Shown here: in pieces, positions 17,138 through 24,893 of the stretch | Layout: every line of letters starts with the position of its first letter | Numbering within the stretch: the stretch's first letter is position 1 | DNA from: an uncultured Prevotellaceae bacterium | GTDB taxonomy: Bacteria > Bacteroidota > Bacteroidia > Bacteroidales > Bacteroidaceae | NCBI GenBank assembly: GCA_902801375.1 | Contig: CADCIB010000003.1 | Coordinates: 117,535-181,534 of the forward strand | Length of the DNA: 64,000 bases | Reading direction: 5' to 3' | The notes under the pieces: generated by a model | Databases searched by the model: none | What the model saw: only the letters and a program-made list of their open reading frames with translations | Told to the model about the DNA's origin: nothing | Translations under genes and position numbers: made by a program

Positions 17138-18505
17138 ATGAAGAAGCAAATCATGATGGTGCTGACAGCCTTGACGCTGTCGGCTGGCGCTTGGGCACAG
17201 GGAGATGTGTACGAGCGGTCGAAGACTTACGTGTGGCCAACCGATGAGTTGGTGCTGCAGAAACTCGACAAGTGGCAGGACCTGAAGTTCGGAGTGCTGA
17301 TGCACTGGGGCATCTACAGCGTGCCGGGCATCGTCGAGTCGTGGTCCATCTGCAACGAAGACTGGATTACGAAGGACACCACGCGCACGTTCAACCAATA
17401 TAAGGACTGGTACTGGGGACTGGCCGACAAGTTCAACCCCACGAAGTTCGACCCCAAGCAATGGGCCAATGCGATGGAAGATGCAGGCATGAAGTACATG
17501 ATCTTCACCACGAAACACCACGACGGCTTCTGTATGTTCGACTCGAAGGAGACCGATTTCACCATTGCCAAGCACGCCTTCCGCGACAATCCGAAGCGCG
17601 ATGTGCTGAAATACGTGCTGGAAGCCTTCCGCGAGAAGAACTTCATGATAGGCACCTACTTCTCTAAGCCTGACTGGCACTCGCAGTACTACTGGTGGGA
17701 TGTCTATCCCAACCGCGGTCGCAACACCACCTATCCTACGGAGAAATGGCCCTGGCGATGGGAGCAGTTCAAAAAATACACCCACCGACAGATGGAGGAA
17801 ATCTTGTCGCGCTATGGCTCTGTAGACATTCTCTGGATGGACGGCGGATGGGTTTGCAAGGAGAACAAGCAGGACATCGACATGCCCGCCATCGCAAAAA
17901 TGGCCCGCAGCCATCAGCCCGGCTTGCTCATGGTAGACAGAACCATCCACGGACCCTACGAGAACTATCAGACACCAGAGCGCACCGTGCCTGAGACGCA
18001 GCTGGACTTCCCTTGGGAGAGCTGCATCACGCTGAGCGACGATTGGGGCTGGGTGCCCCGCCCACGATGGAAATCGCCTGAGAAAGTCATCAATCTGCTC
18101 ATCGAGATTGTGGCTAAGGGCGGCTCGTTGGTACTCGGTGTGGGGCCCACGCCTGAGGGATTGATACAGCCCGAGGCTGTGGAGCGTCTGCACGCTATCG
18201 GCCAGTGGATGCGTCAGAACGGCCGCGCCATCTACAACACCCGTGCCGTGAAACACTACCACGACGGCAATGTGTGGTTCACGGGCAACAAGGACGGCAA
18301 GACGGTCTATGCCTTCTACCTACTGCCCGAGGGCGAGCGCCTGCCTGCACAAGTCAGTTGGACAGGCAACCTTCCTGGGAAAGGAGGCTCCGTGCGCTTG
18401 GTCAGCAATGGCAAGAAACTGAAATACAAGGTGAAGGACGGACAGGTGACGGTGACATTGCCCAAGAATCTGCCCGCACAGTCAGTAGCTTTGGAGGTTA
18501 GATAA
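17138..18505 (+). CDS. Alpha-L-fucosidase, glycoside hydrolase family 29
   Basis: The product has 455 residues from the ATG at 17138, which gives a signal peptide (MKKQIMMVLTALTLSAGAWA); the longer frame to 17030 would begin inside the -7 promoter box. GH29 enzymes remove terminal alpha-L-fucose from host or plant glycans by a retaining mechanism. The barrel motifs are clear: FGVLMHWGIYSVPG, YMIFTTKHHDGFCMFDS, and VDILWMDGGW with the expected nucleophile Asp235. LLIEIVAKGGSLVLGVGPTP closes the barrel and a short beta domain follows. It is 24 bp upstream of a secreted dipeptidase and probably heads the 17138-23302 operon. A TAACTTTG -7 element is at 17023-17030. Confidence 0.93.
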   Translation: MKKQIMMVLTALTLSAGAWAQGDVYERSKTYVWPTDELVLQKLDKWQDLKFGVLMHWGIYSVPGIVESWSICNEDWITKDTTRTFNQYKDWYWGLADKFNPTKFDPKQWANAMEDAGMKYMIFTTKHHDGFCMFDSKETDFTIAKHAFRDNPKRDVLKYVLEAFREKNFMIGTYFSKPDWHSQYYWWDVYPNRGRNTTYPTEKWPWRWEQFKKYTHRQMEEILSRYGSVDILWMDGGWVCKENKQDIDMPAIAKMARSHQPGLLMVDRTIHGPYENYQTPERTVPETQLDFPWESCITLSDDWGWVPRPRWKSPEKVINLLIEIVAKGGSLVLGVGPTPEGLIQPEAVERLHAIGQWMRQNGRAIYNTRAVKHYHDGNVWFTGNKDGKTVYAFYLLPEGERLPAQVSWTGNLPGKGGSVRLVSNGKKLKYKVKDGQVTVTLPKNLPAQSVALEVR

Positions 18506-18528
18506 TAAAGAAAGGATAGCTCATCAAC

Positions 18529-20163
18529 ATGAAAACGCTACAGAGATTGTTCTTCGCTGCGCTGCTCCTGACGGCAACTGCGACGGCTAATGCCCAGCCC
18601 GACGAACAGACGCGGGCGGGAATGGCACGCATGTCGTGCACCAGTATCATGGTTGGCAAACAAGCATCTGCCGACGGTTCGGTCATAACGTCGCACACCT
18701 GCGACTCATGGTACCGCACATGGATGCGCATGGTGCCTGCCCACGACTACCCAAACGATACCGTGACGGCTATTTTTGATGGCCGCATGCACACCCAAAG
18801 TGCCGACGACAGTACGAAGATCCGCCAGAAAGGCGTCATCCCACAGGCACGCCATACCTATCGTTTCCTCGACACGGCCTATCCCTGCCTGAACGAAAAG
18901 CAGCTGGGCATTGGCGAGACCACCATCTCCGGCCGCGACACACTGCGCAACAAGCAGGGCATGTTCATGATCGAAGAACTGGCCCGCATCGCCCTCGAAC
19001 GCTGTTCTACGGCTCGCGACGCCATCCGACTGATGGGCTCGCTGGTGAAGCAGTATGGCTACGGCGACAGCGGCGAATGCCTGACCATAGCCGACAAAAA
19101 CGAGGTATGGATATTTGAAGTGTTTGGCGAGGGACCGAAGAAGATTGGCGGCGTATGGGCTGCCGTACGCATCCCCGACGACGAGATAGCCGTCTCTGCC
19201 AACATTTCACGCATTGACAAACTCGACCTGAACGACACCGACCATTACATGGCATCGGAGAACGTCTTCGAGGTGGCCAAGCGGCTGAAGCTTTGGGACG
19301 GCAAGAGCGAGTTTTCTTTCTGGCGTGCCTACAGCGGCGGCAACTATTTCGGCGAGACGAAGAACTACAGCGTGCGCGAGTTCTTCATCATGAACGAACT
19401 GGCTCCATCAGCTCATCTGTGCGACACAGTAGAGAACCTGCCCCTCAGCGTGCGCCCCGACAAGAAGGTTAGTGCCGAACAGGTGATGCGCCTTTTGGGG
19501 AGCTACTACGAAGGAACACCGCAGAACCTGAGCTTCCGCCACAAGATTCCCAACCCAAAACGGAAAGACAAGGACGGGAAGTTGGTGGAGAACGAACCCG
19601 ACAGCATCGTCTCGCCCTTCTCCAATCCGTGGATGCGCCCCGACGAAATCAATATGTATTATGCGATGGGCGACTCCGTGATGAAGAACATCCGTACGGT
19701 GAGCGTGCCTTGGTGTGCTTATAGCACAGTCATCCAACTGCGCTCGTGGCTGCCCGACGAGGTAGGCGGCGTGGCATGGGTGACCCTTGACAATCCTGGC
19801 GAGAGCCCACGGTTCCCCATCTTCTCGGGTACGACCGAACTGCCTATGATGCTTGGCATCTGTGGCCAACACGTCGATCGCGACGATGCCGCGTTGTGGC
19901 ACTATCGCAAAGCCAACCGCCTGGCCACTGTGCGCTGGGGCACCTACCGCAAGCAGTTAGAACCCCTGCGCGACTATTTCATCGAGAAAGGTCAGCGCGA
20001 ACTGCCTTTCGTGGAGCAGACATGGCAACAGCTCCGCCAGCAAGACGAGAAACAAGCCGAGCAGATGCTCAACGGCTACACCGCCGACTTCTTTGGCGCT
20101 ACCATCGCCCGATGGGATGAGTTGGCGCGTAAACTGTGGCGGCAGACATGGGCAGGATTCTGA
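18529..20163 (+). CDS. Secreted C69-family dipeptidase (PepD-like)
   Basis: The product has 544 residues. After the signal peptide (MKTLQRLFFAALLLTATATA) and a short propeptide, the family signature SCTSIMVGKQASADGSVITS places the N-terminal nucleophile at Cys37. It is expected to become the N-terminus by autoprocessing, as in other Ntn hydrolases. Family members cleave dipeptides, and the signal peptide places this one in the periplasm or beyond. The body contains GECLTIADKNEVWIFEVFGE and a TRTLFR-free, typical C69 layout up to a C-terminal helix near residue 510. It sits 24 bp after the fucosidase and 16 bp before dapF, consistent with one transcript. Confidence 0.9.
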   Translation: MKTLQRLFFAALLLTATATANAQPDEQTRAGMARMSCTSIMVGKQASADGSVITSHTCDSWYRTWMRMVPAHDYPNDTVTAIFDGRMHTQSADDSTKIRQKGVIPQARHTYRFLDTAYPCLNEKQLGIGETTISGRDTLRNKQGMFMIEELARIALERCSTARDAIRLMGSLVKQYGYGDSGECLTIADKNEVWIFEVFGEGPKKIGGVWAAVRIPDDEIAVSANISRIDKLDLNDTDHYMASENVFEVAKRLKLWDGKSEFSFWRAYSGGNYFGETKNYSVREFFIMNELAPSAHLCDTVENLPLSVRPDKKVSAEQVMRLLGSYYEGTPQNLSFRHKIPNPKRKDKDGKLVENEPDSIVSPFSNPWMRPDEINMYYAMGDSVMKNIRTVSVPWCAYSTVIQLRSWLPDEVGGVAWVTLDNPGESPRFPIFSGTTELPMMLGICGQHVDRDDAALWHYRKANRLATVRWGTYRKQLEPLRDYFIEKGQRELPFVEQTWQQLRQQDEKQAEQMLNGYTADFFGATIARWDELARKLWRQTWAGF

Positions 20164-20179
20164 TTCACCAAGCAACAAA

Positions 20180-21025
20180 ATGACAGGACAGACCATCCGT
20201 TTCACGAAGATGCATGGCTGTGGCAACGACTACATCTATGTCGATGCCGACCGTTACCTGTTGGCTGACCCGGCGGCAATGGCCCGCCAATGGAGCGACC
20301 GCCGAAAGGGTATCGGCGCGGATGGGCTGATCCTTTATGGCAAGGCTGATGGCCGCAAGGCCGATTTCTCTATGCGCATCTTCAATGCCGACGGCTCGGA
20401 AGGGCTGATGTGTGGCAATGGTGCCCGTTGCGTGGGATGGTTGCTTTACGAGCAAGCTTTGACCGACCAGACAGAAATACGGCTCGACACAAAGGCAGGC
20501 ATCCGAGCCATCACGCTTAACCTTGCTGAGAATGGCAACAGTACGAACCGAAAACAAATAGCATCCGTGGTGGTCGACATGATGGAACCATCTTTCCGTG
20601 AACAAACGCTGAGCGCGGAAGGGGTGACCTTGAGCGGGCTATACGTTTCCATGGGCAACCCCCATTTTGTGGTCTTCGTCGACGATATAGAAGCATGCGA
20701 TATAGAGAGGCTTGGCCCTCTGTTTGAGCGCCATCCTGCCTTCCCCGAACGTTGCAACATCGAGTTCGCGCAAATATTGTCACCATCGCCGACAGGCAAG
20801 AGCCGCATCCGGGTGCGGGTATGGGAGCGGGGCAGTGGGCTGACCTTGGCCTGCGGCACAGGGGCATGTGCCGTCTGTGTGGCTGCGGCAGCCACAGGGC
20901 GCGCCGACAGGCAGTCGGCCATCGTCATGGATGGAGGAACGCTCTTCGCCCATTGGCAACCCAACAATCACGTGCTTCTCACGGGACCTTGCGCCACCGT
21001 TTTCAAAGGCGAAATACAGATATAA
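20180..21025 (+). CDS. dapF: Diaminopimelate epimerase
   Basis: The product has 281 residues, starting at MTGQTIRFTKMHGCGNDYIY; the longer frame to 20093 would overlap the upstream gene. DapF interconverts LL- and meso-diaminopimelate for lysine and peptidoglycan synthesis without a cofactor, using two cysteines. Both are present: Cys78 in GLMCGNGARC and Cys225 in LTLACGTGACAV. The length and the GNPHFVVFVD motif match the family. It follows the C69 dipeptidase by 16 bp and precedes glnN by 24 bp. Confidence 0.95.
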   Translation: MTGQTIRFTKMHGCGNDYIYVDADRYLLADPAAMARQWSDRRKGIGADGLILYGKADGRKADFSMRIFNADGSEGLMCGNGARCVGWLLYEQALTDQTEIRLDTKAGIRAITLNLAENGNSTNRKQIASVVVDMMEPSFREQTLSAEGVTLSGLYVSMGNPHFVVFVDDIEACDIERLGPLFERHPAFPERCNIEFAQILSPSPTGKSRIRVRVWERGSGLTLACGTGACAVCVAAAATGRADRQSAIVMDGGTLFAHWQPNNHVLLTGPCATVFKGEIQI

Positions 21026-21049
21026 CAAAACAATAAATCTACTGAAACA

Positions 21050-23302
21050 GTGTCAAATCTTAGATTCCAAGTTGTGGAGAAGGCTTTCTCCAAAAAACCA
21101 TTGAATGTGGAACAGCCGAAAGAGCGTCCGTCGGAGTATTTCGGCCGAAAGGTGTTTACACGCGACAAGATGTACAAATACTTAGAGCGTGATGTGTACA
21201 ACCAGCTGGTCAGTGTCATCGACAATGGTGCACCGCTCGACCGCTCCATTGCCGATGCGGTGGCAAGGGGCATGAAGCAGTGGGCCGAGGAGTTCGGGGT
21301 GACCCACTACACGCACTGGTTCCAACCGCTCAACGAAGGGACGGCCGAGAAGCACGATGCCTTTCTGGAACACGACGGGAAAGGCGGACTGATGGAATCG
21401 TTCTCGGGCAAGCTGCTGGTACAGCAGGAACCCGATGCCAGCTCGTTTCCCAATGGCGGCATACGCGCCACGTTCGAGGCACGGGGCTATTCGGCCTGGG
21501 ACCCCACGTCGCCCGTCTTCATCATCGACGACACCTTGTGTATTCCCACCATCTTCATCTCTTATACTGGGGAGGCCCTCGACTACAAAGCTCCGCTGAA
21601 ACGTGCTTTGCGCGCTGTGACGGAGGCAGCCCTCGATGTGGTCAGATATTTCGACCCCACGGTGCAGAAAGTAGTTTCAAACTTAGGCTGGGAACAAGAA
21701 TATTTCCTCGTCGACGAAGACCTCTATTCGGCCCGCCCCGACCTGATGCTCACAGGCCGTACGCTGATGGGCCACGATTCTGCCAAGAACCAGCAGATGG
21801 ACGACCACTACTTCGGCATCATTCCCGACCGTGTGATGGCCTTCATGAAAGACCTTGAGGTGCAGGCGTTGGAACTGGCCATCCCCTGTAAGACACGCCA
21901 CAACGAGGTGGCACCCAACCAGTTTGAGATGGCGCCTATCTTTGAAAACACCAATCTCGCTGTGGACCACAACATGCTGCTGATGGTACTCATGAAACGC
22001 GTGGCACGCAAGCATGGTTTCCGCGTGTTGCTCCACGAAAAACCTTTTGCCGGCATCAATGGCAGCGGTAAGCACAACAACTGGAGCCTGTCTACCGATA
22101 CAGATGTCTTGCTGCACGCACCAGGGAAGACACCTGAACAGAACCTGCGTTTTGCCACGTTCATCGTGGAGACGCTCATGGGAGTCTACCGCCACAACGG
22201 ACTGCTCAAAGCCAGCATCATGAGTGCCGCTAACGCCCATCGATTGGGAGCCAACGAGGCTCCGCCCGCCATCATCTCATCGTTCTTGGGAACACAGGTG
22301 AGCAGCCTGCTCGACTACATTGCAGAACTGGGGGCAAAAAGCGAACAACTCGATGCCCATGCTGATGCACAGCAGCTGTTGGCACCCGACTCGAAACTCA
22401 CCACCAAGCTCGACATCCCAGAGATTCCCGAGCTGCTCATCGACAACACCGACCGCAACCGCACCAGTCCGTTTGCCTTTACGGGCAACCGGTTTGAATT
22501 CCGTGCCGTCGGCAGCGAGGCCAATTGTGCCAGCGCGATGATTGCCCTGAACGCTGCCGTGGCCGAGGCGCTGACCAACTTCAAGGTGCGTGTTGACAAA
22601 CGCATCGGTGAATTGACATCAGAAAACCCGACATCCGCCCCCACCCTCCTCACGCAACGGGCCATCGTGGAGATACTGTGCGAGGACATCAACACCTGTC
22701 GTCCCATCCATTTCGATGGCAATGGCTACAGCGACGAGTGGGTGGCAGAGGCCAAGCGTCGCGGCTTGGATGTGGAGACTTCCTGCCCGATCATCTTCGA
22801 CCGTTATCTCGACGACGACAGCGTACGCATGTTCGAGAGTCTCAACATCATGAACCGCAAGGAGCTGGCTGCCCGCAACGAGGTGAAGTGGGAAACTTAT
22901 ACGAAAAAGATACAGATTGAAGCGCGCGTGCTGGGCGACCTGACGATGAACCATGTCATCCCGGTGGCTACGCACTACCAAAGCCGATTGGCCAAGACCG
23001 TGAAGTCGATGCGCGACATCTTCCCGAAAGAAGAGGTTGAGAAGATGTGTGCCCGCAACATCAACATCATCCGCGAGATTGCCGAGCGCACACAGATCAT
23101 AGAGGAGATGGTGGAAGAATTGGTGGCTGCTCGCAAGAAGGCAAATCGTATAGCATCGGAGCGCGAGAAGGCCATTGCCTACCACGACACGGTTGTACCG
23201 AAGATGGAAGACATCCGCTATCACATCGACAAACTGGAACTGATTGTGGCCGACGAACTGTGGACACTCCCCAAATATCGCGAACTGCTCTTCATCCGAT
23301 GA
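21050..23302 (+). CDS. glnN: Glutamine synthetase type III
   Basis: The product has 750 residues and starts at a GTG (21050); the translated start MSNLRFQVVEKAFSKKPLNV agrees with GSIII proteins of Bacteroides, so a later ATG is unlikely. GSIII forms large oligomers that join ammonia and glutamate using ATP, and it is the usual glutamine synthetase of this group. Family segments include ERPSEYFGRKVF, THYTHWFQPLNEGTAEKHDA, EVAPNQFEMAPIFE, NGSGKHNNWS and GNRFEFRAVGSEANCASAM. The C-terminus is helical. It is the last gene of the GH29-C69-dapF-glnN run, and a long hairpin overlaps its stop codon. Confidence 0.95.
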   Translation: MSNLRFQVVEKAFSKKPLNVEQPKERPSEYFGRKVFTRDKMYKYLERDVYNQLVSVIDNGAPLDRSIADAVARGMKQWAEEFGVTHYTHWFQPLNEGTAEKHDAFLEHDGKGGLMESFSGKLLVQQEPDASSFPNGGIRATFEARGYSAWDPTSPVFIIDDTLCIPTIFISYTGEALDYKAPLKRALRAVTEAALDVVRYFDPTVQKVVSNLGWEQEYFLVDEDLYSARPDLMLTGRTLMGHDSAKNQQMDDHYFGIIPDRVMAFMKDLEVQALELAIPCKTRHNEVAPNQFEMAPIFENTNLAVDHNMLLMVLMKRVARKHGFRVLLHEKPFAGINGSGKHNNWSLSTDTDVLLHAPGKTPEQNLRFATFIVETLMGVYRHNGLLKASIMSAANAHRLGANEAPPAIISSFLGTQVSSLLDYIAELGAKSEQLDAHADAQQLLAPDSKLTTKLDIPEIPELLIDNTDRNRTSPFAFTGNRFEFRAVGSEANCASAMIALNAAVAEALTNFKVRVDKRIGELTSENPTSAPTLLTQRAIVEILCEDINTCRPIHFDGNGYSDEWVAEAKRRGLDVETSCPIIFDRYLDDDSVRMFESLNIMNRKELAARNEVKWETYTKKIQIEARVLGDLTMNHVIPVATHYQSRLAKTVKSMRDIFPKEEVEKMCARNINIIREIAERTQIIEEMVEELVAARKKANRIASEREKAIAYHDTVVPKMEDIRYHIDKLELIVADELWTLPKYRELLFIR

Positions 23303-23332
23303 GGGATGAAGAGCAGTCACGATATGCTTTTT
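23284..23332 (+). terminator. Terminator hairpin overlapping the glnN stop codon
   Basis: ACTGCTCTTCATCC (23284-23297) pairs perfectly with GGATGAAGAGCAGT (23304-23317) over 14 bp around a 6-base loop. A run of T at 23328-23332 follows. The ascending arm encodes the last residues of GlnN, so the terminator is partly coding. A convergent minus-strand gene ends 20 bp further on. Confidence 0.8.
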
Positions 23333-23351
23333 CAATAAAGAGGAAGAGGCA

Positions 23352-23807
23352 TCAGAGCTTCTTGGCTAACTTCTCGGCCTTCGCCTGAGCCTTCAGCACC
23401 TTCTGCTGGGCGGTCACCTTTTTCTTCTCTAACTTCAGGAGCTTGGCCTGATCCATACCAGCAGCCTTGGCTTCCTCGTACTTGGACACTGCCTTGTCGG
23501 CATCCTTCTGAGCCTTTACGGCTTGTTCCTGAGCCTTCTTGGCAGCCTCCTGAGCCTTTTGGCGCTTTTCCACTTCCTTGCGGGCCTTTTCAGCCTGCTT
23601 GGCTTGTTTCTTGGCTTCCTTCTCGGCCTTCTCCAGCTGCTTCTGCTGCTTAGCCATTTCGGCAGCAGCCTTCTTCTGAGCCTTGGCCACAGCAGGATCC
23701 ACCTGCTCCACGCCTACGCCGTTGTCAACAACCTGTGCTTGAACGTGGTTTACACTCAAGCAGAACATGGCTGCGAGTGCCATCAGTTTAAAAAAGTTTT
23801 TCTTCAT
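23352..23807 (-). CDS. Secreted Lys/Ala/Glu-rich coiled-coil protein
   Basis: The product has 151 residues. The signal peptide (MKKNFFKLMALAAMFCLSVN HVQA) is followed from about residue 38 by an almost uninterrupted charged helix rich in K, A, E and Q (AEMAKQQKQLEKAEKEAKKQ and onward) to the final residue. No domain beyond the coiled coil can be assigned. It could span the periplasm or bind nucleic acid or the envelope through its strong positive charge; both ideas are inference. It has its own promoter, divergent from that of the MBL hydrolase gene. Confidence 0.8.
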   Translation of the reverse strand: MKKNFFKLMALAAMFCLSVNHVQAQVVDNGVGVEQVDPAVAKAQKKAAAEMAKQQKQLEKAEKEAKKQAKQAEKARKEVEKRQKAQEAAKKAQEQAVKAQKDADKAVSKYEEAKAAGMDQAKLLKLEKKKVTAQQKVLKAQAKAEKLAKKL

Positions 23808-23876
23808 ATCCTTTTGTTTTTAAAAAATAGTTGTGTTTACACTTTCTGGCATACATATTTGTCCGCCACGATTGTG

Positions 23877-23907
23877 CAAAAGTAAGTATTTTGTAACAAC
23901 TGTCCAA
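23877..23907 (-). promoter_or_regulatory. Promoter for the coiled-coil protein gene
   Basis: Minus strand: TACTTTTG at 23884-23877 with TTTGG ending at 23905, 20 bp upstream. Confidence 0.6.
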
Positions 23908-23956
23908 AAAAAATACGTTAAATCAACAAAAACACACAAAATTGTTTTGTTTTTCT

Positions 23957-23988
23957 TTGCGACGATTGCCTTTTTTTGTGTATCTTTG
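23957..23988 (+). promoter_or_regulatory. Promoter for the MBL hydrolase-GH51 pair
   Basis: TATCTTTG at 23981-23988 (-7) with TTG at 23957-23959 about 21 bp upstream (-33). It lies inside the longest open frame of the downstream gene and therefore argues for a start at 24029 or later. Confidence 0.62.
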
Positions 23989-24028
23989 TCACCTCAATCG
24001 GAAAAAAACAAAAGAACTGCAATCACTG

Positions 24029-24874
24029 ATGAGCAAGATGGAAGTCTCGACAAACATAAATCCAACGATGAAAATCACCATGCTGGGCACGGGGCACGCC
24101 ACCGTGACACGATGCTATAACACCTGTTTTGTGTTGGAGCAAACCGCTGGCGACGGCACCTGCCGCCTGTTGGTCGATGCCGGCGGGGGCAACGGCATCC
24201 TGGCGCAACTGGAGAAAGCCGGCATTCCACTTCGCACCATTCACGACGTGTTCATCACCCATGCCCATACCGACCACCTGCTGGGATGTGTGTGGGTGGT
24301 ACGCATGGTGATGCAGATGATGCTCGACGACCGCTACGACGGCACTCTCAACGTGTATAGTCATGAGAAGTGTCTGCGTCTGCTTCGGCAAATCTGCGAG
24401 GAAACCCTCCACAGCGACTACAGCTATTTTCTCGGCCAACGCGTCTTGCTGCACGAGCTTAACGACGGTGACGAGTTCCATGTAGGCAGCATGCGTCTGC
24501 AGTGTTTCGACATTCATTCGCGGAAAGAGAAACAGTTCGGCTTTATTATGGGGAAGCAACTTGCCTGCTTAGGCGACGAACCATTCAACGAGCAATGCCG
24601 AGGTTTTGTGGAAAGCGCAGAGTGGCTCATGAGCGAGGCTTTCTGTCTGTATCGCGACCGTGAGGTGTTCGACCCCTACGGCAAGTACCACAGCACCGCC
24701 CGCGATGCCGGACGATTGGCCCATGAATTGGGCGTGAGAAACCTGATTCTCTATCACACCGAGGACCGCCATCTGGACACCCGCCGGCAGGACTACACCG
24801 CAGAGGCTGCAGAGTTTTTTAAGGGTAGCATCTGCGTTCCCGACGATTTGGAAACCATCGAAATCTCATCATAA
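24029..24874 (+). CDS. Metallo-beta-lactamase-fold hydrolase (RNase Z-like)
   Basis: The product has 281 residues from 24029; an internal ATG at 24068 (MKITMLGTGHATVTRCYNTC) is where family similarity begins and is an equally good start. The metal-binding motif HAHTDH (ITHAHTDHLLGCVWVVRMVM) is intact, and later histidines in CFDIHS and LYHTEDRH complete a binuclear site. The fold is that of RNase Z/YhfI-like proteins, but the exosite of true tRNase Z was not seen, so the substrate is left open. It has its own promoter and lies 19 bp upstream of the GH51 gene. Confidence 0.85.
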   Translation: MSKMEVSTNINPTMKITMLGTGHATVTRCYNTCFVLEQTAGDGTCRLLVDAGGGNGILAQLEKAGIPLRTIHDVFITHAHTDHLLGCVWVVRMVMQMMLDDRYDGTLNVYSHEKCLRLLRQICEETLHSDYSYFLGQRVLLHELNDGDEFHVGSMRLQCFDIHSRKEKQFGFIMGKQLACLGDEPFNEQCRGFVESAEWLMSEAFCLYRDREVFDPYGKYHSTARDAGRLAHELGVRNLILYHTEDRHLDTRRQDYTAEAAEFFKGSICVPDDLETIEISS

Positions 24875-24893
24875 CCAACGACATAATTGACAC

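Noticed and set aside
17036-18262. 408-residue minus-strand ORF
   Set aside because: Antisense shadow of the GH29 fucosidase gene, whose motifs are on the plus strand.
22619-23335. 238-residue minus-strand ORF
   Set aside because: Antisense to glnN and without any independent evidence.
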